Origin: VGRW01 sp041498295
GTDB taxonomy: Bacteria > Myxococcota_A > UBA9160 > SZUA-336
Reading direction: 5' to 3'
Length of the DNA stretch: 64,000 nucleotides
NCBI GenBank assembly: GCA_041498295.1
Contig: JBGQIB010000001.1
Span: forward strand, 1-64,000
Under the pieces are notes generated by a model. It had not been told where the DNA came from, did not search any database, and saw only the letters and a list, made by a program, of their open reading frames with translations. Each line of letters begins with the position of its first letter. The first letter of the stretch is position 1. Both the position numbers and the translations under genes were made by a program. Shown here piece after piece: positions 57,206 through 64,000 of this stretch.

Positions 57206-59815
57206 ATGTCCGAGCTCCCGCAAAGCTACGAGCCCGACAAAGCCGAGGGCCGCTGGGCCGAGCGCTGGGAACGCGAGGGCGTATACCGCTGGGATCCGGC
57301 GCGCCGCCGCGACGAGACGTTCGTCATCGACACACCGCCGCCCACGGTGTCCGGGTCGCTGCACATCGGCCACGTCTTCAGCTACACGCACGCGGATCTG
57401 ATCGCGCGCTTCCAGCGCATGCGCGGCAAGAACGTCGCGTTCCCGATCGGCTGGGACGACAACGGACTGCCGACGGAGCGGCGCGTGCAGATCGTGCTCG
57501 GACTGCGCCCGAATACGAAACTCGCGTACGACCCGCACTGGCAGCCGCGCCGCGACAAAAAGGCCGACGAACCGCTCGAAGACGTCTCGCCGCAGAACTT
57601 CATCGAGGCCTGCAAGCTCGTGATGAGCGAGGACGAGGCAGTATTCGAGGCGCTCTGGCGGCGGCTCGGTCTCTCGTACGACTGGACGCAGCTCTACCGC
57701 ACGATCGCGGATCACCCGCGGCGCATCGCGCAGCTCTCATTTCTCGACCTCTACGCGAAGCGCGAGGCGTACTCGAAATTCGCCCCCACGATGTGGGACG
57801 TCGACGACCAGACCGCGGTCGCGCAGGCGGAGACGGAGGACCGCGAGCAGCCCGGCGCGTATCACGATCTACGCTTTTCGGTGTTGGGCGGCGGCGAGCT
57901 CACGATCTCGACGACGCGGCCCGAGCTGCTCGGCGCCTGCGTCGCGGTGGTCGCGCATCCCGACGACGAGCGCTACCGCGCGCTCTTCGGCAAGACGGCG
58001 CGCACACCCCTCTTCCACGCGCCGGTGCCGATCGTGGCCAGTGCGCACGCCGATCCCGAGAAGGGCACGGGCATCCTGATGGTGTGCACGTTCGGCGATC
58101 AGGCCGACGTGGAGTTCTGGCGCGCCCAGAGCCTGCCGCTGCGCCAGCTGATCGGCCCCGACGGGCGCATGCGCCGCGTGGTCTTCGGCGAAGCGCCCTT
58201 CGCCAGCGAGGATGCGGCGCGCGCGCGCGCCGCCTGGGCCGAGCTCGAGGGAAAAACGGTCAAGCAGGCGCGCGCGAAGATCGTCGAGCTGCTGCGCGCC
58301 GACGGCGCGCTCGTCGGCGAGCCGCGCGCGATCACGCATCCGGTGAAGTTCTACGAGCGCGGCTCGCGCCCGCTCGAGTTCTTGCCCACGCGCCAGTGGT
58401 TCGTGCGCATCCTGGTACACAGAGATGCGTTGCTCGAGCAGGGCCGGAAGATCGAGTGGCACCCGGCGCACATGCGCGCGCGCTACGAGAACTGGGTGCA
58501 AGGCTTGAATCAGGACTGGTGCGTGAGTCGCCAGCGCTTCTCGGGCGTGCCCTTCCCGGTCTGGTACCGGCTCGACGCACAGGGCCGGCCCGACCATGAG
58601 CGCCCGCTGCTCGCGCGCGCCGAGGAGCTTCCCGTCGACCCGCGCCTGCAGCCGCCGACGGGCTACGGCGAGGCGCAGCGCGGCCAGCCGGGCGGATTCA
58701 TCGGCGATGCGGACGTCATGGACACCTGGGCGACGTCGTCGATGTCGCCGCAGATCATGAGTCACTGGACGCTCGACCCCGCGCGTCACGCACAGCTGTT
58801 CCCGATGGACATGCGCCCGCAGGCGCACGAGATCATCCGCACCTGGCTCTTCTACACGGTCGTGAAGGCGTATCTGCACGAGCGCGAGATCCCGTGGAAA
58901 CACGCTGTGATCAGCGGCTGGATCCTCGACCCGGACCGCAAGAAGATGAGCAAGTCGAAGGGCAACGTGACTACGCCCGCGCACTTGCTCGACCAGCACT
59001 CGGCCGACGCGGTGCGCTACTGGGCGGCGCGCGCGCGGCTGGGCGTCGACACGACCTTCGACGAGCAGGTGATGAAGCTCGGCAAGCGCCTCGCGACGAA
59101 GCTCGTGAACGCCGGCCGCTTCGCGATCCTGCAGCTCGAGCGCGCCGGCGCCACGCCGGAGACACATCCGGCGAGCGCGATCTCGCACCCGCTCGACGTC
59201 GACTTCGCGGCGCGCCTGCGCGAACTGGTCGCGCGCGCGACCGCGTCGTTCGAGGAGTTCGAGTACGCCGCCGCGCTGCAGGCCACGGAAGAGGCATTCT
59301 GGGACTTCTGCGACAACTATCTCGAGATCGTGAAGGTGCGCGCGTACGCGGAGTCACCCTCGCCCGAGCAGCGCTCGGCGCTCGCGACGCTGCAGCTCGC
59401 GCTGCGCGTCTTCCTGCGGCTGTTCGCGCCTGCGCTGCCGTTCGTGAGCGACGAGATCTGGTCGTGGCGCTTCGCGGCGAGCGCGGGCGGCCGTTCGATT
59501 CACTCGGGTCCGTGGCCGAGCGTCGAGGAGTTCGCCGGTATTTCGCTCGAGCGCGCGGGCCGCGCGTATGCGGCCGCGTGCGAGATATCGACGCGGATTC
59601 GCGGCGCGAAGACGAGCGCGAAGAAGAGCCTGCGCTGGCCGGTCGCGCGCCTCGAGGTGCGCGGCGCGGAGCCCGACCTCGCCGCTCTGCGCACGGTGCT
59701 ACCCGACGTCCTCGCCGCCGGCGTGGTCGACACCGCTGGGTGTCGCCTCTCCGCGGGTGCGCCCAGCGACGGAGCGATCTTCGCGACCGAGGTAGAGCTG
59801 GCTACGGCGTCTTAG
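57206..59815 (+). CDS. valS: Valyl-tRNA synthetase
   Basis: An 869-residue class I synthetase. The HIGH motif is in PTVSGSLHIGHVFSY (about 48-62), the editing CP1 domain lies at about 190-400 (TTRPELLGACVAVVAHPDDERY), and KMSKS is in DRKKMSKSKGN (about 585). It lacks a long C-terminal tRNA-binding coiled coil, ending soon after the anticodon domain; it belongs to the shorter branch of ValRS. GDADVMDTWATSSMSPQI replaces the usual 'vLDTWFSSALWP'. The ATG at 57206 is two bases after the protease gene stop, with GGGGAAG upstream; 57188 is a weaker alternative. Confidence 0.93.
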   Translation: MSELPQSYEPDKAEGRWAERWEREGVYRWDPARRRDETFVIDTPPPTVSGSLHIGHVFSYTHADLIARFQRMRGKNVAFPIGWDDNGLPTERRVQIVLGLRPNTKLAYDPHWQPRRDKKADEPLEDVSPQNFIEACKLVMSEDEAVFEALWRRLGLSYDWTQLYRTIADHPRRIAQLSFLDLYAKREAYSKFAPTMWDVDDQTAVAQAETEDREQPGAYHDLRFSVLGGGELTISTTRPELLGACVAVVAHPDDERYRALFGKTARTPLFHAPVPIVASAHADPEKGTGILMVCTFGDQADVEFWRAQSLPLRQLIGPDGRMRRVVFGEAPFASEDAARARAAWAELEGKTVKQARAKIVELLRADGALVGEPRAITHPVKFYERGSRPLEFLPTRQWFVRILVHRDALLEQGRKIEWHPAHMRARYENWVQGLNQDWCVSRQRFSGVPFPVWYRLDAQGRPDHERPLLARAEELPVDPRLQPPTGYGEAQRGQPGGFIGDADVMDTWATSSMSPQIMSHWTLDPARHAQLFPMDMRPQAHEIIRTWLFYTVVKAYLHEREIPWKHAVISGWILDPDRKKMSKSKGNVTTPAHLLDQHSADAVRYWAARARLGVDTTFDEQVMKLGKRLATKLVNAGRFAILQLERAGATPETHPASAISHPLDVDFAARLRELVARATASFEEFEYAAALQATEEAFWDFCDNYLEIVKVRAYAESPSPEQRSALATLQLALRVFLRLFAPALPFVSDEIWSWRFAASAGGRSIHSGPWPSVEEFAGISLERAGRAYAAACEISTRIRGAKTSAKKSLRWPVARLEVRGAEPDLAALRTVLPDVLAAGVVDTAGCRLSAGAPSDGAIFATEVELATAS

Positions 59816-59880
59816 CGGGTTACGCGCGAGGGCGGCCGCGCGCTCCCGCCTACGCTCGGCTTCGCCTCCCTGCGCGCCTT
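59816..59880 (+). repeat. 3'-end repeat, copy after valS
   Basis: Just after the valS TAG come a hairpin (CGCGCG at 59823-59828 with 59837-59842, extended by GCGGG/CCCGC) and the box CTACGCTCGGCTTCGCCTCC-CTGCGCGCC at 59850-59878. Same order, hairpin then box, as in the other copies. Confidence 0.6.
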
Positions 59881-59898
59881 CGGCTTGCGAGTCCTAGC

Positions 59899-60786
59899 TC
59901 AGGCGGTCTCTCCCGCCATGGCCAGGACTCGCTCTGCTTGGGTCAGATGCGGCTTGTCGAGCATCTGGCCGTCGAGGCCGACGGTGCCGGCGCTGGGATT
60001 CGCGCGGAATGCGGCGACGACGCGGCGCGCGCGCGCAACCTCTTCCTGGGTCGGGCTGAACGCGCGCTGAATCACGGGGACCTGGTCGGGGTGAATCGCG
60101 ATCTTGCCCGTGAAGCCGTCCATGCGCGCGCGCGCGCAGGTCTTCTCGAGACCGGCCGTATCGCGGAAGTCCGGATACACCGTGTCGATCGGCTGCACGC
60201 CGGCGGCGACGGCGCCCGCGAGACACAGCGCTCTCGCGAGTTGGTAGACGAATGCGAGCTCGCCGTCGGGACCGCGGTTCGTGCTCGCGCCGAGCGCCGC
60301 GGGCAAGTCCTCGGCGCCCCACGTGAGCCCCGCGAGGCGCTGACTCACTCCGCCGTAGGTGTGCAGATGGAACAGCGCGCGCGCCGTCTCCGTCGCGACC
60401 GGTAGGATGCGCGTGCGCCCGTCCGCGAGCCCCTCGCGCGCCTCGAGCGCCGAAAGGAAGTGCGCGAGCTGCACGACCGCCTCGCCGGAGTCCGCCTTCG
60501 GCAGCACGATGCCGTCGGGCGCGCCCGGCATGACTCCGGCGAGATCGGCGAGCGACTCGCCGGACGCGAGCGGATTGATGCGCACCCAGAGCTCCGGTCG
60601 GCGCGCGCCCGACGCGCCGCGCCGCGACGACAGGTACTCGCGTACGAGCGTGCGTCCCGCGGGCCTGCGCTCCGCAGCGACGGCGTCTTCGAGATCGAGG
60701 ATCAGCACGTCCGCGCCGATCCCCTCGGCCTTCGCGAGCTTGCGCTCGCTGTCGCCTGGAACGAAGAGCCAAGCCCTGGAGACCAC
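59899..60786 (-). CDS. CitE/HpcH-family CoA ester lyase
   Basis: A 295-residue TIM-barrel protein of the citrate lyase beta-like (CitE/malyl-CoA lyase) family. VSRAWLFVPGDSERKLAKAEG (two blocks, about 1-21) opens the fold; LILDLEDAVAAERRP (about 29-43) has the metal aspartate/glutamate pair; VATETARALF, LTWGAEDLPAALG and GKIAIHPDQVPVIQRAFSP (about 227-245) are diagnostic. Such enzymes cleave or form malyl-, citramalyl- or 3-hydroxyacyl-CoA. No citrate lyase alpha/gamma genes are adjacent, so a single-subunit lyase is likely. GTG 60786 is the start; the gene is divergent from the luciferase-like gene 49 bases away. Confidence 0.9.
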   Translation of the reverse strand: MVSRAWLFVPGDSERKLAKAEGIGADVLILDLEDAVAAERRPAGRTLVREYLSSRRGASGARRPELWVRINPLASGESLADLAGVMPGAPDGIVLPKADSGEAVVQLAHFLSALEAREGLADGRTRILPVATETARALFHLHTYGGVSQRLAGLTWGAEDLPAALGASTNRGPDGELAFVYQLARALCLAGAVAAGVQPIDTVYPDFRDTAGLEKTCARARMDGFTGKIAIHPDQVPVIQRAFSPTQEEVARARRVVAAFRANPSAGTVGLDGQMLDKPHLTQAERVLAMAGETA

Positions 60787-60835
60787 GCGCGGAGCGTACC
60801 CCAACTCCGATAGACTCGCGCCGAAGGAGCCTTGC

Positions 60836-62005
60836 ATGTCCGAGTTCGCGCTGCGCAATGGGATCTTTCTCGCGCCGTTCCACCCCGTCGACGAGGATCC
60901 GACACGCGCGCTGCGGCGCGACCTCGAGCTCGTCGAGTTTCTCGACAAGATCGGGTACGAGGAAGCCTGGATCGGCGAGCACCACTCCGCCGGCTACGAG
61001 ATCATCGCGTCGCCCGAGCTGTTCATCGCCGCGGCGGCGGAGCGCACGCGCCGCATCCGACTCGGCACCGGCGTGATCTCGCTCCCGTATCACAATCCGC
61101 TGATGGTCGCGGACCGCATGATCCAGCTCGACCACATGACGCAGGGCCGCGCGATGTTCGGCGTCGGCCCAGGTCTACTGCCCTCCGACGCGCACATGCT
61201 CGGGATCCCGGTTGCGAAGCAGCGCGACCGCATGATCGAGTCTCTCGAAGTGATTCTGCGTCTGCTCGCCGGCGAGACCGTGAGCGCGAAGACGGAGTGG
61301 TTCGAGCTGCACGACGCGCGCTGTCAACTGCGCCCGTACACGCGGCCGCGTCCGCACATCGCCGTGGCGAGCACGGTGACTCCGTCGGGCGGGCGCGCGG
61401 CCGGGCGCTACGGGCTCGGCATGCTCTGCGTAGCCTCGACGCAGCCCGACGGCTTCGACGCGCTCGGGGTGAACTGGAAGATCGCCTGCGAGTTCGCGGC
61501 GGAGCGAGGCGCCGAGATGAACCGCGACGAGCTGCGGCTCGTCGCGCCGATCCATGTCGCGGCCACGCGCGACGAGGCGCGCAAGAACGTGAAGTTCGGC
61601 ATCGAGAAATGGGCGGCGTACTTCAATCGCATCAGCCCGGCGGGCTTCGGCAATCCCGCGCCGAGCGGCGATCTCGTCGACGGCATGATCGAATCCGGAC
61701 GCGCCGTGATCGGCACGCCCGACGACGCGGTCGAGCTGATCGAGCGGCTCGAGAAGAAGTCGGGCGGCTTTGGCGCGTTCCTGCAGCTCGCGCACAACTG
61801 GGCCGACTTCGAAGCGACGAAAAAGTCCTACGAGCTGATCGCGCGTCATGTGACTCCCCGTCTCCAGGGCGCCAATCGCGCGCGCGAAGCCTCACTCGCG
61901 TTCGCGGGCGACGGCAGCGCCAAGTTCATGGGCGACGCCATGGCCGCCGCCACCGCCTTCATCCAGCGCCACGCCCAGGAAGAGGCCGCCAAGAAGCGTC
62001 CCTGA
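60836..62005 (+). CDS. LLM-class flavin-dependent oxidoreductase, limonene-monooxygenase-like
   Basis: A 389-residue luciferase-like monooxygenase of the longer, FMN-dependent branch. LRNGIFLAPFHPVDEDPTRAL, GEHHSAGYEIIASPELF (about 44-60), RIRLGTGVISLPYHNPLMVADR and GVGPGLLPSDAHMLG are typical blocks. Relatives act on terpenes, alkanes or other hydrocarbons with a flavin reductase from elsewhere. The ATG at 60836 follows AAGGAG. A degenerate copy of the gene's last 60-100 bases lies downstream (62083 onward), in non-coding DNA. Confidence 0.88.
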   Translation: MSEFALRNGIFLAPFHPVDEDPTRALRRDLELVEFLDKIGYEEAWIGEHHSAGYEIIASPELFIAAAAERTRRIRLGTGVISLPYHNPLMVADRMIQLDHMTQGRAMFGVGPGLLPSDAHMLGIPVAKQRDRMIESLEVILRLLAGETVSAKTEWFELHDARCQLRPYTRPRPHIAVASTVTPSGGRAAGRYGLGMLCVASTQPDGFDALGVNWKIACEFAAERGAEMNRDELRLVAPIHVAATRDEARKNVKFGIEKWAAYFNRISPAGFGNPAPSGDLVDGMIESGRAVIGTPDDAVELIERLEKKSGGFGAFLQLAHNWADFEATKKSYELIARHVTPRLQGANRAREASLAFAGDGSAKFMGDAMAAATAFIQRHAQEEAAKKRP

Positions 62006-62182
62006 TCGCGGTCACCGCAGCCAAGACTCACGCCTATTCGCGCGCGGGCGCCCCCGTCCTCCGCTCTCGCGAGAGTGACCCGATGGCCGCCCCCACCGCC
62101 TTCCCCTGGCGCCCCGCCCAAGAAGCAGACGCGGACGCGAGCGTCACAAGACTCATGCCTGTTCGCGCGCGGGGCGCGGGCG
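61940..62182 (+). repeat. Degenerate tandem duplication of the luciferase-like gene tail
   Basis: The segment beginning ATGGCCGCCGCCACCGCCTT at 61940 and running past the stop is echoed from 62083 (ATGGCCGCCCCCACCGCCTT), 143 bases on. Similar pieces follow in the same order: GCC(C)AGGAAG/GCCCAAGAAG, CAAGACTCACGCCTATTCGC / CAAGACTCATGCCTGTTCGC, then CGCGCGGG-GC. The second copy has indels and no open frame. The remaining 62183-62293 holds nothing I can name. Confidence 0.55.
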
Positions 62183-62293
62183 CGCAGCTCGACGAGGAGG
62201 GTCGAGCGCGTACCCGCGCGAAGGGGACCCCCGAGGAGAGCTGCGCGACCGCGCCCCGCGCGCTCCTGGTGTCCGGCTCCCTAGAGTGACTCG

Positions 62294-63418
62294 CTAGCGC
62301 GAGTTCCTAAAGCTATCGCCGACGTGCAAGTCCCGCTCTGACTTCATCACGAGCGCGAGCGACGTTCCGTCGCCCGCCTTCACGACGAAGAGATCGCCGA
62401 TCACGTCGTCGGGAACCATCAGCAGCTCCTTCGTCAGCGGATCGCGCACTTCGCGCGACGGCCGATACACCACGAGCCGTCGGCCCGCAACCATTCCTTG
62501 CCGCGTGCCCGCGTCCAGGATCACGAAGTCACCCGCGCCGGTTCGTTGGCGATACGGCTGAAAGGCGACGATCTGTCCCTGCACGGCCTCGCCGCTGCGC
62601 ACCTCGGTGATCGCCGGCGGTTCCTCGACGAACGGAATCACGCGGTCACCGGGCTGGATCTCGGAATACGAGGTGATGATCTTCGCCCAGCTCGTCTCGG
62701 GATAGAGCTGAGTGATCTCGGCCTTGCCCAGGACCTGGACGAAGTAGCCGATCGTCTCGCCCGTCTTCGGGTGGCGCAGCGCGCGCCGCACGCGGAAGAC
62801 CGTGAACGCGTCGCCGACGTGTCCCTGACCCTCTCCCACGGATATGATCGTGCGCTGGCCCTGTGAGACCCACACGTTCTCTTCGTGGTTCCCCATGACG
62901 GCGCCAGCGGCCTTCAGCTCGTCGCTCGTGACGAAGCTGACACCTTGCAGTGTTGGGACCTCGATCTTCACGTCGCCAGTCACGTCCGCCGCGTCGAGCG
63001 AAGCGAATGGATCGCTCTCGTCCTGCGCAGGCTGCGGGGCCTTTGCGGCCTCCGGCGACGCCGGGACTTCGGGCGCGGCGAGCGCCTCGGGCGTGACCTG
63101 CCCGGCGGCGGCCAGTCGCGCCGCCTCCTCGGGCGTCAGCTTGCGCATCGACCCCGCGGAGATCCAGATCAGGTCACCCGGATAGATCAGGTGAGGATTG
63201 ACGAGCTTGGGCTCGTTCTCCTTCCAAACGGAGGGCCAGATCCAAGGCGTACCGAGATACTTCTCGGAGATCGCCCAGAGCGTGTCACCCTTCTGGACCT
63301 TGTAGATCTGTCCTTTTCGGCCGTCGGGAGTGACACCCTCGCCTTGCTCCTGCGCGAGGCAGAGCGTAGGCAGGATCAGCAAACCGATGGCGAGCGTGAT
63401 GGGGCGCAGCGAGGACAT
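62294..63418 (-). CDS. Exported LysM-domain protein
   Basis: A 374-residue protein with a signal peptide (LAIGLLILPTLCLA) and one LysM domain at about 38-88 (YKVQKGDTLWAISEKYLGTPWIWPSVW, PHLIYPGDLIWI), which binds peptidoglycan. An Ala/Pro/Glu-rich linker (about 95-145) leads to a beta-rich C-terminal half with GDAFTVFRVRRALRHPKTGETIGYFVQVLGKAEI and DAGTRQGMVAGRRLVVYRP, a domain repeatedly found behind LysM in deltaproteobacteria. A structural or adaptor role at the cell wall is likely. It sits 93 bases downstream of a PrsT-like TPR gene on the same strand, so the two may be co-transcribed. Confidence 0.88.
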   Translation of the reverse strand: MSSLRPITLAIGLLILPTLCLAQEQGEGVTPDGRKGQIYKVQKGDTLWAISEKYLGTPWIWPSVWKENEPKLVNPHLIYPGDLIWISAGSMRKLTPEEAARLAAAGQVTPEALAAPEVPASPEAAKAPQPAQDESDPFASLDAADVTGDVKIEVPTLQGVSFVTSDELKAAGAVMGNHEENVWVSQGQRTIISVGEGQGHVGDAFTVFRVRRALRHPKTGETIGYFVQVLGKAEITQLYPETSWAKIITSYSEIQPGDRVIPFVEEPPAITEVRSGEAVQGQIVAFQPYRQRTGAGDFVILDAGTRQGMVAGRRLVVYRPSREVRDPLTKELLMVPDDVIGDLFVVKAGDGTSLALVMKSERDLHVGDSFRNSR

Positions 63419-63469
63419 GGATTCCCCCTTCTGCGCCGCGCATCGGCACGTGGCCAGTGCGCCTTTACC

Positions 63470-63511
63470 CGAGCGCGCGCGGAGCCGCGAAGGCGCGCCC
63501 TGGCGCGCCGC
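63470..63511 (-). repeat. Probable degenerate 3'-end repeat after the TPR gene
   Basis: After the TPR gene stop (minus strand) an 8-bp stem GGCGCGCC (63492-63499 and 63502-63509) is followed by TTCGCGGCTCCGCGCGCGCT. It has the hairpin-then-box order of the other copies but only partial box identity. Confidence 0.35.
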
Positions 63512-64000
63512 TCAGCCGGTTTGAAGCTCCTTGAGGAGCTTCTCGGCCTCGGCGCGTTCGTTGAACTGCGCCGCTTCGTCGAGCGCGCGCTTGAGCTCCG
63601 CGACGGCCCGGTCGCGCTCGCCGTTCTTGTCATAGGCCTTCGCCAGGTGGTAGCGGACGGTGCCGCGCAGCGGATGGCCCTCGGGGTAGCCCTCGATCGC
63701 CTCCTTGAAGAGCGCGATGGCCGCGGCGGAGATGCCCTTCTTGTACATGATCCAGCCGAGCGTGTCCGCGACGCTGGGCTCGTTGGGCAGCGCGTTCTTC
63801 GCGTCCTGCGCGAGCTGCAGCGCGCGATCCAGATCGGCGGGGCTCGGGTTGTCCACGTTCGCCAGCAACCAGGCGAGATTGTTCTTTGCGGCGGCCTGGT
63901 CCTGGTCGATGCGCAGAACGGCCTCGTAGTACTCCTTCGCCTGCGCGGTCCTGCCGGCAGACTCACAGAGCTGCGCGAGCTCGAGCGAGATAGCGGCGTT
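63512..64000 (-). CDS. TPR-repeat protein, PrsT-like, 3' part only
   Basis: The last 162 residues of a tetratricopeptide-repeat protein; the frame is open to the right edge of the window. Visible units are ISLELAQLCESAGRTAQAKEYYEAVLRID (two blocks), KNNLAWLLANVDNPSPADLDRAL, VADTLGWIMYKKGISAAAIALFKEAI and YHLAKAYDKNGERDRAVAELKRAL. The order 'NNLAWLLA ... DTLGWI ... RYHLAKAY' is the usual C-terminal signature of the TPR protein PrsT of exosortase/PEP-CTERM loci. That would fit the two PEP-CTERM genes in the window, but without the N terminus the assignment is tentative. Confidence 0.78.
   Translation of the reverse strand, partial: NAAISLELAQLCESAGRTAQAKEYYEAVLRIDQDQAAAKNNLAWLLANVDNPSPADLDRALQLAQDAKNALPNEPSVADTLGWIMYKKGISAAAIALFKEAIEGYPEGHPLRGTVRYHLAKAYDKNGERDRAVAELKRALDEAAQFNERAEAEKLLKELQTG

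Noticed and set aside
1..64000. tRNA or rRNA genes
   Set aside because: I checked the intergenic gaps by eye for cloverleaf arms and the GTTCRA box and saw none; a covariance search could still find one.

Overview
The window is one continuous piece of a GC-rich bacterial chromosome. It is densely coded on both strands, with many 1-4 base stop/start overlaps and GTG or TTG starts. Gene content points to a soil or aquatic 'deltaproteobacterial-type' lineage (Myxococcota, Desulfobacterota or Binatota-like). The signs are two PEP-CTERM proteins, a PrsT-like TPR protein, a DUF1302/RND/YCF48 export cluster, a trmFO-xerC-hslV-hslU-argB-argF order, and a large complement of fatty-acid and CoA-ester enzymes. 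Taxonomy is inferred from content only. I see no rRNA, tRNA, CRISPR array, insertion sequence, prophage or plasmid function.

Layout. 1-6.6 kb: end of an enoyl-CoA hydratase, a flavin-dependent luciferase-like enzyme, an alpha/beta hydrolase-fold protein lacking its nucleophile, a three-gene zinc-ribbon/coil/SPFH cluster, and a BtuF-like binding protein. 6.6-11.4 kb: a secreted protein with about 23 ankyrin repeats, a PEP-CTERM protein and a Nif3-family protein. 11.4-21.4 kb: 2-oxoacid:ferredoxin oxidoreductase (korA/korB) with a 35-codon membrane ORF behind it, a divergent thiolase, a frameshifted PEP-CTERM gene between 39-base inverted repeats, an acyl-CoA ligase/SnoaL pair, a lipoprotein dipeptidase and an alcohol dehydrogenase. 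21.4-25.6 kb: rsmE, glyS and a cytochrome oxidase/copper assembly set (ctaG, SCO, CcmH-like). 25.6-32.5 kb: class III alcohol dehydrogenase with a methyltransferase, a fatty acid desaturase, aspS, a REC-GAF-GGDEF response regulator and purN.

32.6-42.9 kb is a three-gene operon on the minus strand behind a good sigma70-type promoter: a YCF48 beta-propeller lipoprotein, a 1058-residue RND exporter and a 1786-residue DUF1302 outer-membrane protein. 42.9-56.5 kb holds ubiB-like, argG, a TPR / lidless Hsp70 / J-domain-TPR trio lying between argG and argF, then argF, argB, hslU, hslV, xerC, trmFO and dprA. 56.5-64 kb holds a CPBP protease, valS, a CitE-like lyase, a second luciferase-like enzyme, a LysM protein and the end of a PrsT-like TPR protein.

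The most unusual signals are these: (1) a repeat family sitting immediately 3' of stop codons in at least five genes, a hairpin followed by a conserved GC-rich box; (2) a lidless Hsp70 with its own J-TPR partner inserted in the arginine gene run; (3) an unlisted 35-aa membrane protein coupled to korB; (4) an apparently leaderless class III alcohol dehydrogenase gene with tandem CTTTGACC boxes over its promoter; (5) enrichment of the hexamer AGTCAC/GTGACT across the whole window.
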